Assembly (NCBI GenBank): GCA_963790545.1
Contig: CAWBPA010000025.1
Span: 248,001 to 312,000, forward strand
Reading direction: 5' to 3'
Length of the DNA stretch: 64,000 bases
DNA from: DATBJG01 sp963790545
GTDB lineage: Bacteria; Acidobacteriota; Vicinamibacteria; Vicinamibacterales; JAMQPK01
Under the pieces are notes generated by a model. That model was not told the DNA's origin. It did no database searches and was given only the letters and a program-made list of their open reading frames with translations. A program made the position numbers and the translations under genes. This document shows, one piece after another, positions 1 to 8,196 of the stretch (its first letter is position 1; each line of letters opens with the position of its first letter).

Positions 1-1
1 G

Positions 2-1555
2 TCGACGTGGCAGCGTGGCCGTGAGCGCCGTATCTTTGTCGCGACCATCGACGCGCGTCTCATCGCTCTGAACGCCAGGACCGGTCAGCCGATTCCGGGC
101 TTTGGCGTTGGGGGGACCGTCGATCTCCGAAAAGGGCTGCGCATCGCACCCACAGGCTTCGCCGATTACCAGGTCACGTCGCCGCCAGCGGTCATCGCCA
201 ACACGATCGTCGTGGGCTCTGCCATTCAGGACGGCGCGACGACGACAGAGCCGAGCGGCGAGGTCCGCGCCTTTGATGTGATCACCGGACAATTGAAATG
301 GACCTGGGATCCAATCCCGCAGGATCCATCGGCCGTTGGGGCAGATACTTGGAAGAACGGCAGCGCGACCCGCACCGGAGCGGCGAACGCCTGGTCGGTG
401 ATGGTGGCCGATCCCGCGCGCAACCTCGTCTTCGTACCCACGAGCAGCCCAAGCCCGGACTACTTCGGCGGAGAACGTCTCGGCGATAACCTCTTCTCCG
501 ATTCCGTCGTAGCGTTGCGCGCCGACACGGGCACGCGTGTCTGGCACTTCCAGACGGTTCATCATGATCTCTGGGACTACGACGTGGCGTCGCCTCCAAT
601 CCTGTTCGACTGGCACAAGGAGGGTCGGACAGTCGCCGCGGTCGGGGTTGCGTCCAAGACGGGTCACCTCTTCGTGCTGGATCGCGAGACAGGTCAGCCA
701 CTCATTCCGGTCGAAGAGCGCGCGGTGCCGAAGAGCGATGTCCCGGGCGAGCAAGCGTCGCCGACCCAGCCCTTTCCATCGGCTCCGGCATCGCTCGCTC
801 GCACGAGTCTCAAACCCGAGGACGCCTGGGGATTGACCGACGACGACCGCGCCTGGTGTCGCGACACCGTGAGCCGGCTGCGCTCCGACGGTTTCTTCAC
901 GCCGCCCTCGCTCCAGGGAACCATCGTCGTTCCGGGCAACGTGGGCGGCATGATGTGGGGCGGCATGGCGCACGACCGGGTCAACAATCTTCTCGTCATG
1001 CCCGTGAACAATATCGCGGCGGAGGTGCGCCTGATTCCGCGGGGCGAGGTCGAATCGGAACGCAAGGCGGGGCGGCTCGGAGGCGACTTCGAATTCGCCC
1101 CGCAGCGAGGGACTCCCTATGGGCTCGTGCGGCGGCTGTTGCTTGGTCCCAAAACGCTTCTGCCGTGCACCCCGCCCCCGTGGGGCACGCTGGCGGCCGT
1201 GAAGGTCGACACCGGTGAGATTGCGTGGCAGGTACCCCTGGGCCAGTTCCCCGGCACGGAGAAAGTGCCTCAGGCGTCAGAGTGGGGATCGATCGCGCTC
1301 GGCGGTCCTATCGTGACGGCAGGCGGACTGGTTTTCATGGCCGGCACGGTTGAAGCCGCGATCTACGCTTTTGACGTCCGGAGTGGCAAACAATTGTGGA
1401 AGGGACCGTTACCCACGAGCGCACGATCCACCCCGATGACCTACCTTGGTCGCAACGGGAGGCAATACGTCATCGTCTCCGCGGGGGGCCATGGCGCACA
1501 AATCGGCCCCCCGCTCGGGGACTACGTTGTGGCGTTCACGGTTGGCCCAAAGTAA
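2..1555 (+). CDS. PQQ-dependent dehydrogenase, C-terminal part (cut by window edge)
   Basis: Quinoprotein dehydrogenase of the soluble glucose/alcohol dehydrogenase beta-propeller class, expected to oxidise sugars or alcohols in the periplasm with pyrroloquinoline quinone. The frame is open from base 2 without a start, so the N-terminus lies outside the window; the GTG at 212 is internal. Visible propeller blades include FDVITGQLKW, TVHHDLWDYDVASPP and DRETGQPLIPVEERAV, followed by GNVGGMMWGGMAHD and a C-terminal TYLGRNGRQYVIVSAGGHG, all typical of the family. No haem CxxCH motif is seen in the visible part. It converges with the NHL gene 7 bp downstream. Substrate cannot be told from sequence. 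Confidence 0.9.
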   Translation, partial: STWQRGRERRIFVATIDARLIALNARTGQPIPGFGVGGTVDLRKGLRIAPTGFADYQVTSPPAVIANTIVVGSAIQDGATTTEPSGEVRAFDVITGQLKWTWDPIPQDPSAVGADTWKNGSATRTGAANAWSVMVADPARNLVFVPTSSPSPDYFGGERLGDNLFSDSVVALRADTGTRVWHFQTVHHDLWDYDVASPPILFDWHKEGRTVAAVGVASKTGHLFVLDRETGQPLIPVEERAVPKSDVPGEQASPTQPFPSAPASLARTSLKPEDAWGLTDDDRAWCRDTVSRLRSDGFFTPPSLQGTIVVPGNVGGMMWGGMAHDRVNNLLVMPVNNIAAEVRLIPRGEVESERKAGRLGGDFEFAPQRGTPYGLVRRLLLGPKTLLPCTPPPWGTLAAVKVDTGEIAWQVPLGQFPGTEKVPQASEWGSIALGGPIVTAGGLVFMAGTVEAAIYAFDVRSGKQLWKGPLPTSARSTPMTYLGRNGRQYVIVSAGGHGAQIGPPLGDYVVAFTVGPK

Positions 1556-1562
1556 CGCTTCA

Positions 1563-2738
1563 CTAACGCGTCGCAGTTGCAGCTGCCTTTCCTCGTCCCA
1601 GAATCAATTTCTGCACACGCCAGTTGTTCAGGTCGGCGATAAGGACTTCGTTCTCGGACGGGCAGGCAAGCGCATGCGGCCAGTTGAACTGACCGAGCTG
1701 ACGTCCTGATTCGCCGAGCATCCCGAGGATCTTCCCGTCCAGCGTCATCTTGTAGAGACGACCCGGTTCCGAATCGACGGTGAAAAGATATTGGGGTGTC
1801 GTGTTGGTGATGCAGAGCGCCCAGGGCTGCGTTTCGTCCGGCCTCGACGCGGGCATGCTTCCGAGCACCAGCTGGCGCTTCTTGTCGTAGGGCGCGTTGA
1901 GAAAGATGAACCGCTGGAAGCCGCCGTCGCGATCGAAGACCTGGATGCGACGGTTGCCGCGATCGGCAACGTAAATATTGCCCTGGCGATCGGCGCTGAT
2001 GTTGTGCGGCGTGTTGAACTGTGACGGGTTCTCGTTTGCATGCTCGCCTCCCGAGCCGCGCGAACCCCAGGACTTGACCCAGTTTCCGTTCTTGTCAATC
2101 TTCGCAACCCGCGAGTTCAAATATCCGTCACTGATGAAAATGTTGTCGTCCTGGTCCCATGTGACGTCAGTCGGCTGGTTGAAGTACCCGTCGCGATGAA
2201 CGGGCGGCGGATCGCCGCGCTGGAAGCTGATGAACTGGTGCTCTTCCACCCCCTCCGGCCTTCGCCCCAGATTCATCGTCACATACCCGGCCGGATTGAA
2301 TTTCATGACCGAATGGGTCCCTTTGTCCACCACCCAGAGGTTGTCGTATTTGTCGAACCGCACTGAATGTGCATAGCCGAGACCGTACACGCCCTGGCCG
2401 ATTTCCTTCACGAACTTCCCACCGGCATCGAATTCGAGCAGCTGAGTCGTGGCATTCCCGTAGAGCGGTCCCGAGGTCGCACTTCCCGGATGGTTCAACA
2501 CGATGATGCGGCCCTTTGAGCTGACGGCTACACCGAGCACCTCACCAAGGTTCATGGTCGGTGGATATTTCAGGAAGTCCTGTACCGACTCGAATGGAAT
2601 GAGCGGCACGTTCTTGTTGTCGATGGGAGACTGAGCTTGCGCAAACGTTCTGGGGGACAGTTCTGAAACGACGACAGCAGCGAGAAACGTGAACAGGGCC
2701 GCGAGGGCCACGGCACCGAGCTTGAAGGGATGTGACAT
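1563..2738 (-). CDS. Exported NHL-repeat beta-propeller protein
   Basis: Predicted 391-residue secreted protein. I chose the ATG at 2738 (MSHPFKLGAV) because AGGAGGTCCC sits directly before it and a hydrophobic signal peptide follows (ALAALFTFLAAVVV); an upstream in-frame ATG at 2864 would add 42 residues with no signal character. The body holds repeated NHL strands such as YAHSVRFDKYDNLWVVDKG, FNTPHNISADRQGNIYVADR and FNWPHALACPSENEVLIADL, as in peptidyl-alpha-hydroxyglycine-lyase-like propellers. Such proteins bind ligands or partners outside the cell; there is no evidence for a specific enzyme activity. It is tail-to-tail with the PQQ dehydrogenase. Confidence 0.85.
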   Translation of the reverse strand: MSHPFKLGAVALAALFTFLAAVVVSELSPRTFAQAQSPIDNKNVPLIPFESVQDFLKYPPTMNLGEVLGVAVSSKGRIIVLNHPGSATSGPLYGNATTQLLEFDAGGKFVKEIGQGVYGLGYAHSVRFDKYDNLWVVDKGTHSVMKFNPAGYVTMNLGRRPEGVEEHQFISFQRGDPPPVHRDGYFNQPTDVTWDQDDNIFISDGYLNSRVAKIDKNGNWVKSWGSRGSGGEHANENPSQFNTPHNISADRQGNIYVADRGNRRIQVFDRDGGFQRFIFLNAPYDKKRQLVLGSMPASRPDETQPWALCITNTTPQYLFTVDSEPGRLYKMTLDGKILGMLGESGRQLGQFNWPHALACPSENEVLIADLNNWRVQKLILGRGKAAATATR

Positions 2739-2832
2739 GGGACCTCCTCTTGGATCGTGCGGCCCATCATGCTCCCTTTTGGACGGGAGGTCGAGACTTA
2801 CCGCCGGCTCGCCGACTGCGGTCCAGCCTCGG

Positions 2833-3174
2833 CTAGAACTCGGTAGCCTGCACCAGCAACCCATCGGCGGTCACGATCAAGACGTGACCCGCTGCGAGCC
2901 ATCTCAGTTGCGTGCCGAGGTCTTTCAGACGGGAGAAGGCGGTCTCGAATCCGCTATCGGCATCCAGGAAAGTCTCGGTGACCTCGACGCACCGCGCGCC
3001 GTCTTGCCGGTTGACGTAGAAGATGATGTTGTTCGTGTTGGGGTGGGGTTCGACGCTGAATTTGGCGCCGGGGAAGGCGGCCGCAATCGTCCGCAGAATG
3101 TGGCCGAGCAAAGCCACAGCAGTCGTATCGTCCGTGTCGACGTCATCAATCGTCATGAAATTGAAGAAGCTCAT
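2833..3174 (-). CDS. Small conserved protein of unknown function (paralogue of 22564-22956)
   Basis: Acidic protein of about 113 residues with no recognised domain. Start is uncertain: ATG at 3174 (MSFFNF) or 3156 (MTIDDV), neither with a clear Shine-Dalgarno. The C-terminal 90 residues align with the protein at 22564-22956: shared blocks are LLxHIL, a proline-centred AFPGAKFSVEP versus VFPHADLSVEP, NNI, a TExFLxAxxG stretch, LRxL and the LxVTxxGL end. Two copies 19 kb apart, both next to unrelated genes, support it being a real gene family. Neither copy shows a signal peptide or membrane segment. Function unknown. Confidence 0.7.
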   Translation of the reverse strand: MSFFNFMTIDDVDTDDTTAVALLGHILRTIAAAFPGAKFSVEPHPNTNNIIFYVNRQDGARCVEVTETFLDADSGFETAFSRLKDLGTQLRWLAAGHVLIVTADGLLVQATEF

Positions 3175-3264
3175 TCTACAAAAATGTCCGAAGCGCACAA
3201 GGTATCAGATTCGGACTACGTCTGATGGCGTAGTCGTCACTCTGGATATCGCTACACACCGAAA

Positions 3265-3954
3265 TCAGACTTGGACTCGCCGCCGGCGGTGTACGCGCCT
3301 GGCGCTGGCCGCGAGAGCCAGCGCCGTTACAACAAGCCAGCCCGCAATGCCGGCAGCGGCCCGCGGGTGGAGAAACGCCCGCGTGTACAGGCTGCTTCTG
3401 CGTGTGTGGCCGATCCAGTTGCGACCGCGCTCAACCCCGTCGTCGGCGACGGCCGCGTACAGATTGTCGGCTCGTCCGTTAACCGCGCGGGTTGTCTGTT
3501 GCGCGTTGAACGTCCACCGTTCCATGTAGAGATCGGCAAGCCGCGGCACGAATCGAGCCACGCTCAACTTCGCCCCGGAGCCGCCGGCAATCAGCTCTCG
3601 CACCGGATGCTGGGCCGCGTGCAGGATGACCTCGGCGACGACCTCTGGGGCGTAGACGGGGGGCACGGGCTGCGGTTCGACACCAAGGTACGTCCTGGCC
3701 TTCTCGAAGAATGGGGTGTCGACGCTGGCAGGCTTGACGAGCGTGACCGAAATGGGCACGCCATCCTCCTCGAGCTCCATCCGGAGCGTATCGGTGAATG
3801 CCTTGACCGCGTGTTTGGTGCTTCGGCGGATTTCGCCGACGGCCTTTTCGAGGTCCGATTCGTTCCGTGCGGCAAGGACGACGCGAGCGCCACCCTCGGC
3901 GGCGCGTTTGCCGGTGACAAGGCCAATGCCGCTCGACCCGCCGGTGATCACCAT
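3265..3954 (-). pseudogene. Short-chain dehydrogenase with internal deletion
   Basis: SDR-family remnant. The cofactor fold start is intact (MVITGGSSGIGL, then VVLAARNESDLEKAVGEIRR) but the reading frame jumps directly to STKHAVKAFTDTLRMELEED, which in full-length relatives follows the active site. About 100 residues, including the NAG motif, the catalytic Ser and the Tyr of YxxxK, are missing, and the Lys that remains is preceded by Arg at the Tyr position. The rest (VTLVKPASVDTPFF, VYAPEVVAEVILHAAQHPVREL, C-terminal hydrophobic helix) is normal. The frame upstream reads LLPLHEQVMVITGG without an ATG before a stop, so the native start also seems lost. An inactive enzyme is inferred. Confidence 0.8.
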
Positions 3955-4123
3955 GACCTGTTCGTGAAGCGGAAGCAGCGAATCTTCATGGTTGACCTCA
4001 CACGATTGCGAACCCTAAGGGCCTAGACGTGGACACTCTGTTCGATGCCCGGACAGGTGGGGGTAGTGCTCCTGAACATGTATGGGTCCGCGGCAGCAGA
4101 GGAGGTAAGATAGGGGGCCGGCT

Positions 4124-5320
4124 ATGACTGTCCTAGACGCCTCGTTTGGGAGGGCTATTGGCGCCAGCATTCAAGACGCTCACCGCGAGCTGGCGGAGCG
4201 CTGGCTCGAGCGCCTCGTCGCGCTGGTGCCCGTCGAGCCCAATTCGGTCTTCTCGACCGCGCTGCTGCTCGACCATATCCCCAGCCTGATCGAAGAGATT
4301 GGCAAATACGTCAGCGCCCCCGCTGACGAAGACATTGCGGCCAAGACCATCGTCATCGACAAGGCCCGCGAGCTTGGCGAGCTCCGACATCGGCAGCAGG
4401 CGTCGGTGCACCAGGTGCTGCGCGAATACGATCTGCTCGCGGAAGTCATTGAAGAGTTTCTGATTGAAAAGAGCCGCACGCTTGCGCGGGCTCCCGAACC
4501 GATGGAGTGTCTCGAGGTGTCCCGGCGCGTCGGCCGAGCCGTTCGGGTTCTGATGCAAATCACTGCCGTGAAGTTCGTCAGTGAGTACATGGACACGATT
4601 ACCGATCAGGCGCAGCGTCTCGATCGCTTCAACCGGGCGATCAGCCACGAGCTTCGAAACGTGCTCGGCACGCTGCAGTTTGGTGCGGCGCTCTTTGAGA
4701 ACGGCGCTGCCACCCAGAATCATGCCGAGCTCAAGCGGCTGGGCCCCATCGTCGGTCGCAACGTCGAGCGGGCGGTGAAGATCATTCGCAGCTTCGAGCG
4801 GCTGCCTCGCACCGGGATTGTCGCCGACAAGCCGAGCGAGCAGGTCGTGCAGGTGACCGAGCTGGTGCAGGAAGTGTTCCGGCAGCTTCAGGACATGTCC
4901 GACGCGCGCGGTGTCGAGCTGCGGGTTGCTGTTTCGCCTGCGGCGCTGTTTGTCGATACCGGAGCACTCGAGCTGGTGCTGATGAACCTGGTCTCGAACG
5001 CCATCAAGTACAGCGACAAGAACAAGCCCGAGCGATTTGCGGCCGTCGAAGGAGAAAATCGCGACGGCATGTACGTGCTCTCGGTCCGGGACAACGGCAT
5101 CGGGATCCCGGGCGATGCGGCATCGACGGTGTTCGATCGGTTCGTTCGCGCGCACCCGCATCTGGACGACGAGCTCGGGGTAGAGGGGACGGGTCTTGGG
5201 CTGGCTATCGTGGACGAATGCGTCAAGTCGCTGCGCGGCGAAATCAGGTTCGAGTCTCAGGAAGGCGTTGGTACGACGTTCGTCCTGACGATTCCCAAGA
5301 AGCTTCCAGTACGTTCCTAA
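4124..5320 (+). CDS. Cytoplasmic sensor histidine kinase with RsbRD-type N-terminus
   Basis: 398 residues, no membrane segment. Residues about 15-160 are helical and resemble the RsbRD_N sensor domain. The dimerisation/phosphoacceptor box is ISHELRN with His175. The ATPase domain has NLVSNAIKYSD (N box), DNGIGIP (G1) and GTGLGLAIVDE (G2). AGAGGAGGTAAGA about 20 bases upstream of ATG 4124 is a loosely spaced ribosome-binding site. No response regulator gene is adjacent, so its partner is elsewhere. It is followed by a hairpin and converges with the PHP gene. Signal unknown. Confidence 0.9.
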   Translation: MTVLDASFGRAIGASIQDAHRELAERWLERLVALVPVEPNSVFSTALLLDHIPSLIEEIGKYVSAPADEDIAAKTIVIDKARELGELRHRQQASVHQVLREYDLLAEVIEEFLIEKSRTLARAPEPMECLEVSRRVGRAVRVLMQITAVKFVSEYMDTITDQAQRLDRFNRAISHELRNVLGTLQFGAALFENGAATQNHAELKRLGPIVGRNVERAVKIIRSFERLPRTGIVADKPSEQVVQVTELVQEVFRQLQDMSDARGVELRVAVSPAALFVDTGALELVLMNLVSNAIKYSDKNKPERFAAVEGENRDGMYVLSVRDNGIGIPGDAASTVFDRFVRAHPHLDDELGVEGTGLGLAIVDECVKSLRGEIRFESQEGVGTTFVLTIPKKLPVRS

Positions 5321-5351
5321 CCTGCCCCGTTGCAGCGCCCCCGCGTTGTAG

Positions 5352-5373
5352 CGCGCACGCTTTAGAGTGCGCG
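5352..5373. terminator. Hairpin between convergent genes
   Basis: Arms CGCGCAC and GTGCGCG enclose the loop GCTTTAGA. It sits between the 3' ends of the histidine kinase and PHP genes and has no U-tract, so it may be a REP-like palindrome acting as a bidirectional transcript end rather than a classical terminator. Confidence 0.55.
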
Positions 5374-5392
5374 ACAGCGCGACGGTTCCCCA

Positions 5393-6493
5393 TCATCTCT
5401 CCCACCGCGCGTCCGCCCATTCGAGGATGCGCCCAGGTTCCCAGCAATTGACAATCCGGTCCGGGGGAATGCCCGCGAGCCGCGCATGGGCAATTGCGTA
5501 ATCGGCCATGAACAGCTGATCTGCGGCGTGGGCATCGCTGTCGAGCGCGAAGAGGCAACCCGCGTCGAGTGCCGTCACGGCCAACTCGAAGTCGAGGTCC
5601 TGCCGCGACGTATCACCGTCGAGCTCCACGGCAACCCGCGTCTGACTGGCGCGCTCGAAGACGCGTGGCCAATCCGCCACGATTCCAGCCCGAAGATTGA
5701 AGACGCGGCCTCGCGGGTGCCCGAGGATATGGACGCCCGGCCGCGACACGGCTTCCAGCATTCGTGCGGTTTGATCGTCTCGTTTTCGCAGCGCTGAGTG
5801 CGGCGAGGCCACCACGAGCTCGAGGCCCCTCGTCTCTTCCGGCCCAAGATCGAGGCTGCCGTCTCCTAGGATGTTCGCCTCCACACCTTTGAAGAGACGG
5901 AAATTGTCGCCGTACCGCGCGTTCAGCGCGTCGATGTCGACAAATTGTCGCTGCATGGTATCGAGGCTCATGCCTTTGGCAATTGGCAACCCGTGGGAAT
6001 GATCGGTAATGCAGGCACAGCGATAGCCGCGATCCAGGCACCCTTGGACAAGTGTGTCCAGAGTGTCGTAGCCATCGCTCGACGTCGAATGCATTTGGAA
6101 GTCGCCGAGATAGTCGGCCACCTCGACCACACCCGGCCGGTTCTCTTTCAGGATGCGCTGCACCATGGCGCGACTGAGGAAGTTGTGGCGGAACGCCCGA
6201 CGCTGTTCGATTTCCCGGCTCTTGCCACTTTCGCCAACGGCGCGCTCCACCCCCGGAGAACGGCCCGTCGTAAGGAAATCGCGGATAACACGATAGGTTG
6301 CGGGACCGATCGAGGGAATCGTCAGAATCTCGCGCTCAGTGAGATCCGACAGGGACCATGGGATCTGCCGGAGAGTTCGGGCCGACCGCCTGTATCCCCA
6401 GTAGCGCGGCGATGGACGATGGGCTTCGGCCAGGTCGTAGACCAGGTTGGCAATCTGCTGGTTTTCATCACGAACGGCGTCCTGCACCTTCAT
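5393..6493 (-). CDS. PHP-domain phosphoesterase with HhH N-terminus (PolX C-terminal-half-like)
   Basis: 366 residues from ATG 6493 (an in-frame TTG at 6511 is also possible). The N-terminal 80 residues contain a helix-hairpin-helix like the PolX DNA-binding module (LTIPSIGPATYRVIRDFL). A PHP domain follows with its metal ligands: FQMHSTSSDG (HxH-like), TDHSHGL, GVEANI, ASPHSAL, GHPRGR and DSDAHA. Family-X polymerases of bacteria carry this PHP domain as a 3'-5' exonuclease; here the polymerase palm is absent, so the protein is expected to be a stand-alone phosphoesterase or nuclease. It lies downstream of and co-directional with the FAD oxidoreductase, separated only by a heptad repeat. Confidence 0.85.
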   Translation of the reverse strand: MKVQDAVRDENQQIANLVYDLAEAHRPSPRYWGYRRSARTLRQIPWSLSDLTEREILTIPSIGPATYRVIRDFLTTGRSPGVERAVGESGKSREIEQRRAFRHNFLSRAMVQRILKENRPGVVEVADYLGDFQMHSTSSDGYDTLDTLVQGCLDRGYRCACITDHSHGLPIAKGMSLDTMQRQFVDIDALNARYGDNFRLFKGVEANILGDGSLDLGPEETRGLELVVASPHSALRKRDDQTARMLEAVSRPGVHILGHPRGRVFNLRAGIVADWPRVFERASQTRVAVELDGDTSRQDLDFELAVTALDAGCLFALDSDAHAADQLFMADYAIAHARLAGIPPDRIVNCWEPGRILEWADARWER

Positions 6494-6513
6494 TTGCCCT
6501 AGGCCCTTCAAGC

Positions 6514-6562
6514 TTTCACCTTTGACCTTTCACCTTTAACCTTTGACCTTTGACCTTTGAAT
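6514..6562. repeat. Heptanucleotide repeat tract, TTTGACC family
   Basis: Seven consecutive 7-bp units: TTTCACC, TTTGACC, TTTCACC, TTTAACC, TTTGACC, TTTGACC, TTTGAAT. The stop codon of the FAD oxidoreductase (6516-6518) lies inside the first unit and the gene's last residues (VKGQRLKVKGQR) are translated repeat. Confidence 0.95.
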
Positions 6563-7781
6563 CACGCCCAAAGGCGAAAAGCTCGTGATCTGGAGCTCGC
6601 ACCCCACGATACCAGTCGAGCAGCAGCGAGCCCGCCAGGAAGCCGAACGTCATGCCATTGCCCCCGTACCCCAGCGCAAACAGGTGTTTCGGGTACCGGC
6701 GATGCGGCCCGATATACGGCAAACCATCCGGCGTCATCGCGAAGAGCCCTTCCCAGGCGTAGTCGAGCTCGAATCGGACGCCGCCGAAGAGTCTTTCAAA
6801 ATACGACTGCAGCTTTTGCGACTCCTGTCGCAAAACATCGATGCGCTTGCCAGCTCGCACCAGGGGCCGATCGCCTCCTCCCAGAATCAGTCGATGGTCT
6901 GGCGTCCATCGGCAGTAGTGATACGGCCGACCGGTGTTCCACAACATGAGATTCCCGAGCCCCAGCTTTTTGCGCGCGCGCGACGTGAATGGCTGCGTGG
7001 CAATCACGTAGGTGTTGAGCAGCCGAAATCGTGCAGCGAGCGGTCTGAACTGCGGCGTCGCGTATCCCGTGGCCACGATGAGCCGTCGTGCGCTAATCCG
7101 GCGTCGGTTCGCGATGACCTCTACACCGTGGCGGCGCTGACGTACCGATTGCACGGGACTGTGCTCGAAGATTGACGCACCTGAATCCACCGCCGCGCGG
7201 GCTAGACCTTGGCATGCCTTGAATGGATCCACCATGGCATTGCCACGGGTCCGAATGCCCGCCACACCCGCAATGCCGGTCTGGCGCTCCAATGCGGCTG
7301 CATCGAGCCAGCGGCCTCCCAATCCCTCCTGGCGCCGGCGCTCGAGCTCGCTGCGCAACCGCCGAACGTGCGTTGGATCGGTGGTGAAATACACAGAGTC
7401 GCAGCGAACCAGGTCGCAATCAATCTCGAGTGTTTGCACCGTGCGCACGAAGTCCCGCACGGCTTTCCGCCCAAGATGCCAAATCCGCGTTGCCGCGGCG
7501 GGCCCGTACCGACGGGCGAGCGCTCGCAGGTCTTCATCCGGCTCCTGCATCAGGAGTGCGGTGCTGGCCGCGGTGCTCCCTCGACCCACACGAGACGTTT
7601 CGAGAACGACGACCCGCACCCCCGCGCGTGCGAACCTCAACGCGATGGACACGCCGGTCATGCCGCCTCCCACAATCACGACGTCGGCAGTCATGCTCGT
7701 CCGAAGAGGTGAATAGCGGCATACGCGCGACGCCGGCGTCCGATCGAGCCAAAGCGGTTTCGCGACGCGGAGACTGGTCAT
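6516..7781 (-). CDS. FAD-dependent oxidoreductase (DAO family)
   Basis: 421-residue D-amino-acid-oxidase/glycine-oxidase-like flavoprotein. Residues 33-60 form the FAD-binding Rossmann motif (VVIVGGGMTGVSIALRFA) ending in the acidic VVLE. GRGSTAAST follows as in the DAO family, and the C-terminal FAD contact is YGGNGMTFGFLAGSLL. Substrate unknown; relatives act on amines or amino acids. The last 12 residues are encoded by the 7-bp repeat tract and are not expected to be ancestral. It shares a 96-bp divergent region with the DUF6496 gene. Confidence 0.85.
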   Translation of the reverse strand: MTSLRVAKPLWLDRTPASRVCRYSPLRTSMTADVVIVGGGMTGVSIALRFARAGVRVVVLETSRVGRGSTAASTALLMQEPDEDLRALARRYGPAAATRIWHLGRKAVRDFVRTVQTLEIDCDLVRCDSVYFTTDPTHVRRLRSELERRRQEGLGGRWLDAAALERQTGIAGVAGIRTRGNAMVDPFKACQGLARAAVDSGASIFEHSPVQSVRQRRHGVEVIANRRRISARRLIVATGYATPQFRPLAARFRLLNTYVIATQPFTSRARKKLGLGNLMLWNTGRPYHYCRWTPDHRLILGGGDRPLVRAGKRIDVLRQESQKLQSYFERLFGGVRFELDYAWEGLFAMTPDGLPYIGPHRRYPKHLFALGYGGNGMTFGFLAGSLLLDWYRGVRAPDHELFAFGRDSKVKGQRLKVKGQR

Positions 7782-7877
7782 TTGTATGACGTCAAGGTGT
7801 GACGAAGAAACGCAAAGACCGCGCCACTGTCCAGCACAAAGTTTGCAGACGGACGAGCGGTTCGCACGGAGGTGTCT

Positions 7878-8087
7878 ATGGCGAAGTATGGCAAGTCGGC
7901 CTCAACGAACGTGGAATCAGCAATGCGTCGTCGCAAGCGAGGCACACTCGAGAGCGGATCGGGCCGGAAGGTCAGGAGCCGCAAGCAGGCGATTGCCATC
8001 GGCCTCAGCGAGGCTCGCAAGAAAGGCGCGAAGGTTCCCCGCAGGAAGTCGTCACGAAAGCGTTCACGCAGCCGGGCCAGCCGGTAA
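7878..8087 (+). CDS. DUF6496-family small basic protein
   Basis: 69 residues, very rich in Lys, Arg and Ser, starting MAKYGKSASTNVESAMRR and containing the family block SRKQAIAIGLSEARKKGAK. Start at ATG 7878 is set by GGAGGT just upstream; the GTG six bases earlier is less well placed. The composition suggests a nucleic-acid-binding, histone-H1-like protein, but the family's role is not known to me. It is transcribed divergently from the FAD oxidoreductase. Confidence 0.85.
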   Translation: MAKYGKSASTNVESAMRRRKRGTLESGSGRKVRSRKQAIAIGLSEARKKGAKVPRRKSSRKRSRSRASR

Positions 8088-8154
8088 CGTGTTCAAAACA
8101 AGCAGGTGCGTGTCCGCCTGGTGACATCCACGCGTTCGTCCAAGACGATTTATA

Positions 8155-8178
8155 ACGCGGACCCTTCAGGGTCCGCGT
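8155..8178. repeat. REP-like palindrome, GCGGACCC type
   Basis: Perfect inverted repeat with arms ACGCGGACCC and GGGTCCGCGT around TTCA. Further copies occur at 20771-20843 and 52690-52711. Lies between the DUF6496 and SDR genes, 19 bp before the SDR start. Confidence 0.9.
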
Positions 8179-8196
8179 GGGTAGAGAGGTGCCGAG

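Noticed and set aside
4133..5161. Long minus-strand open frame opposite the histidine kinase
   Set aside because: Antisense shadow of a clear kinase; no domain and Arg/His-rich composition typical of GC-rich shadows.
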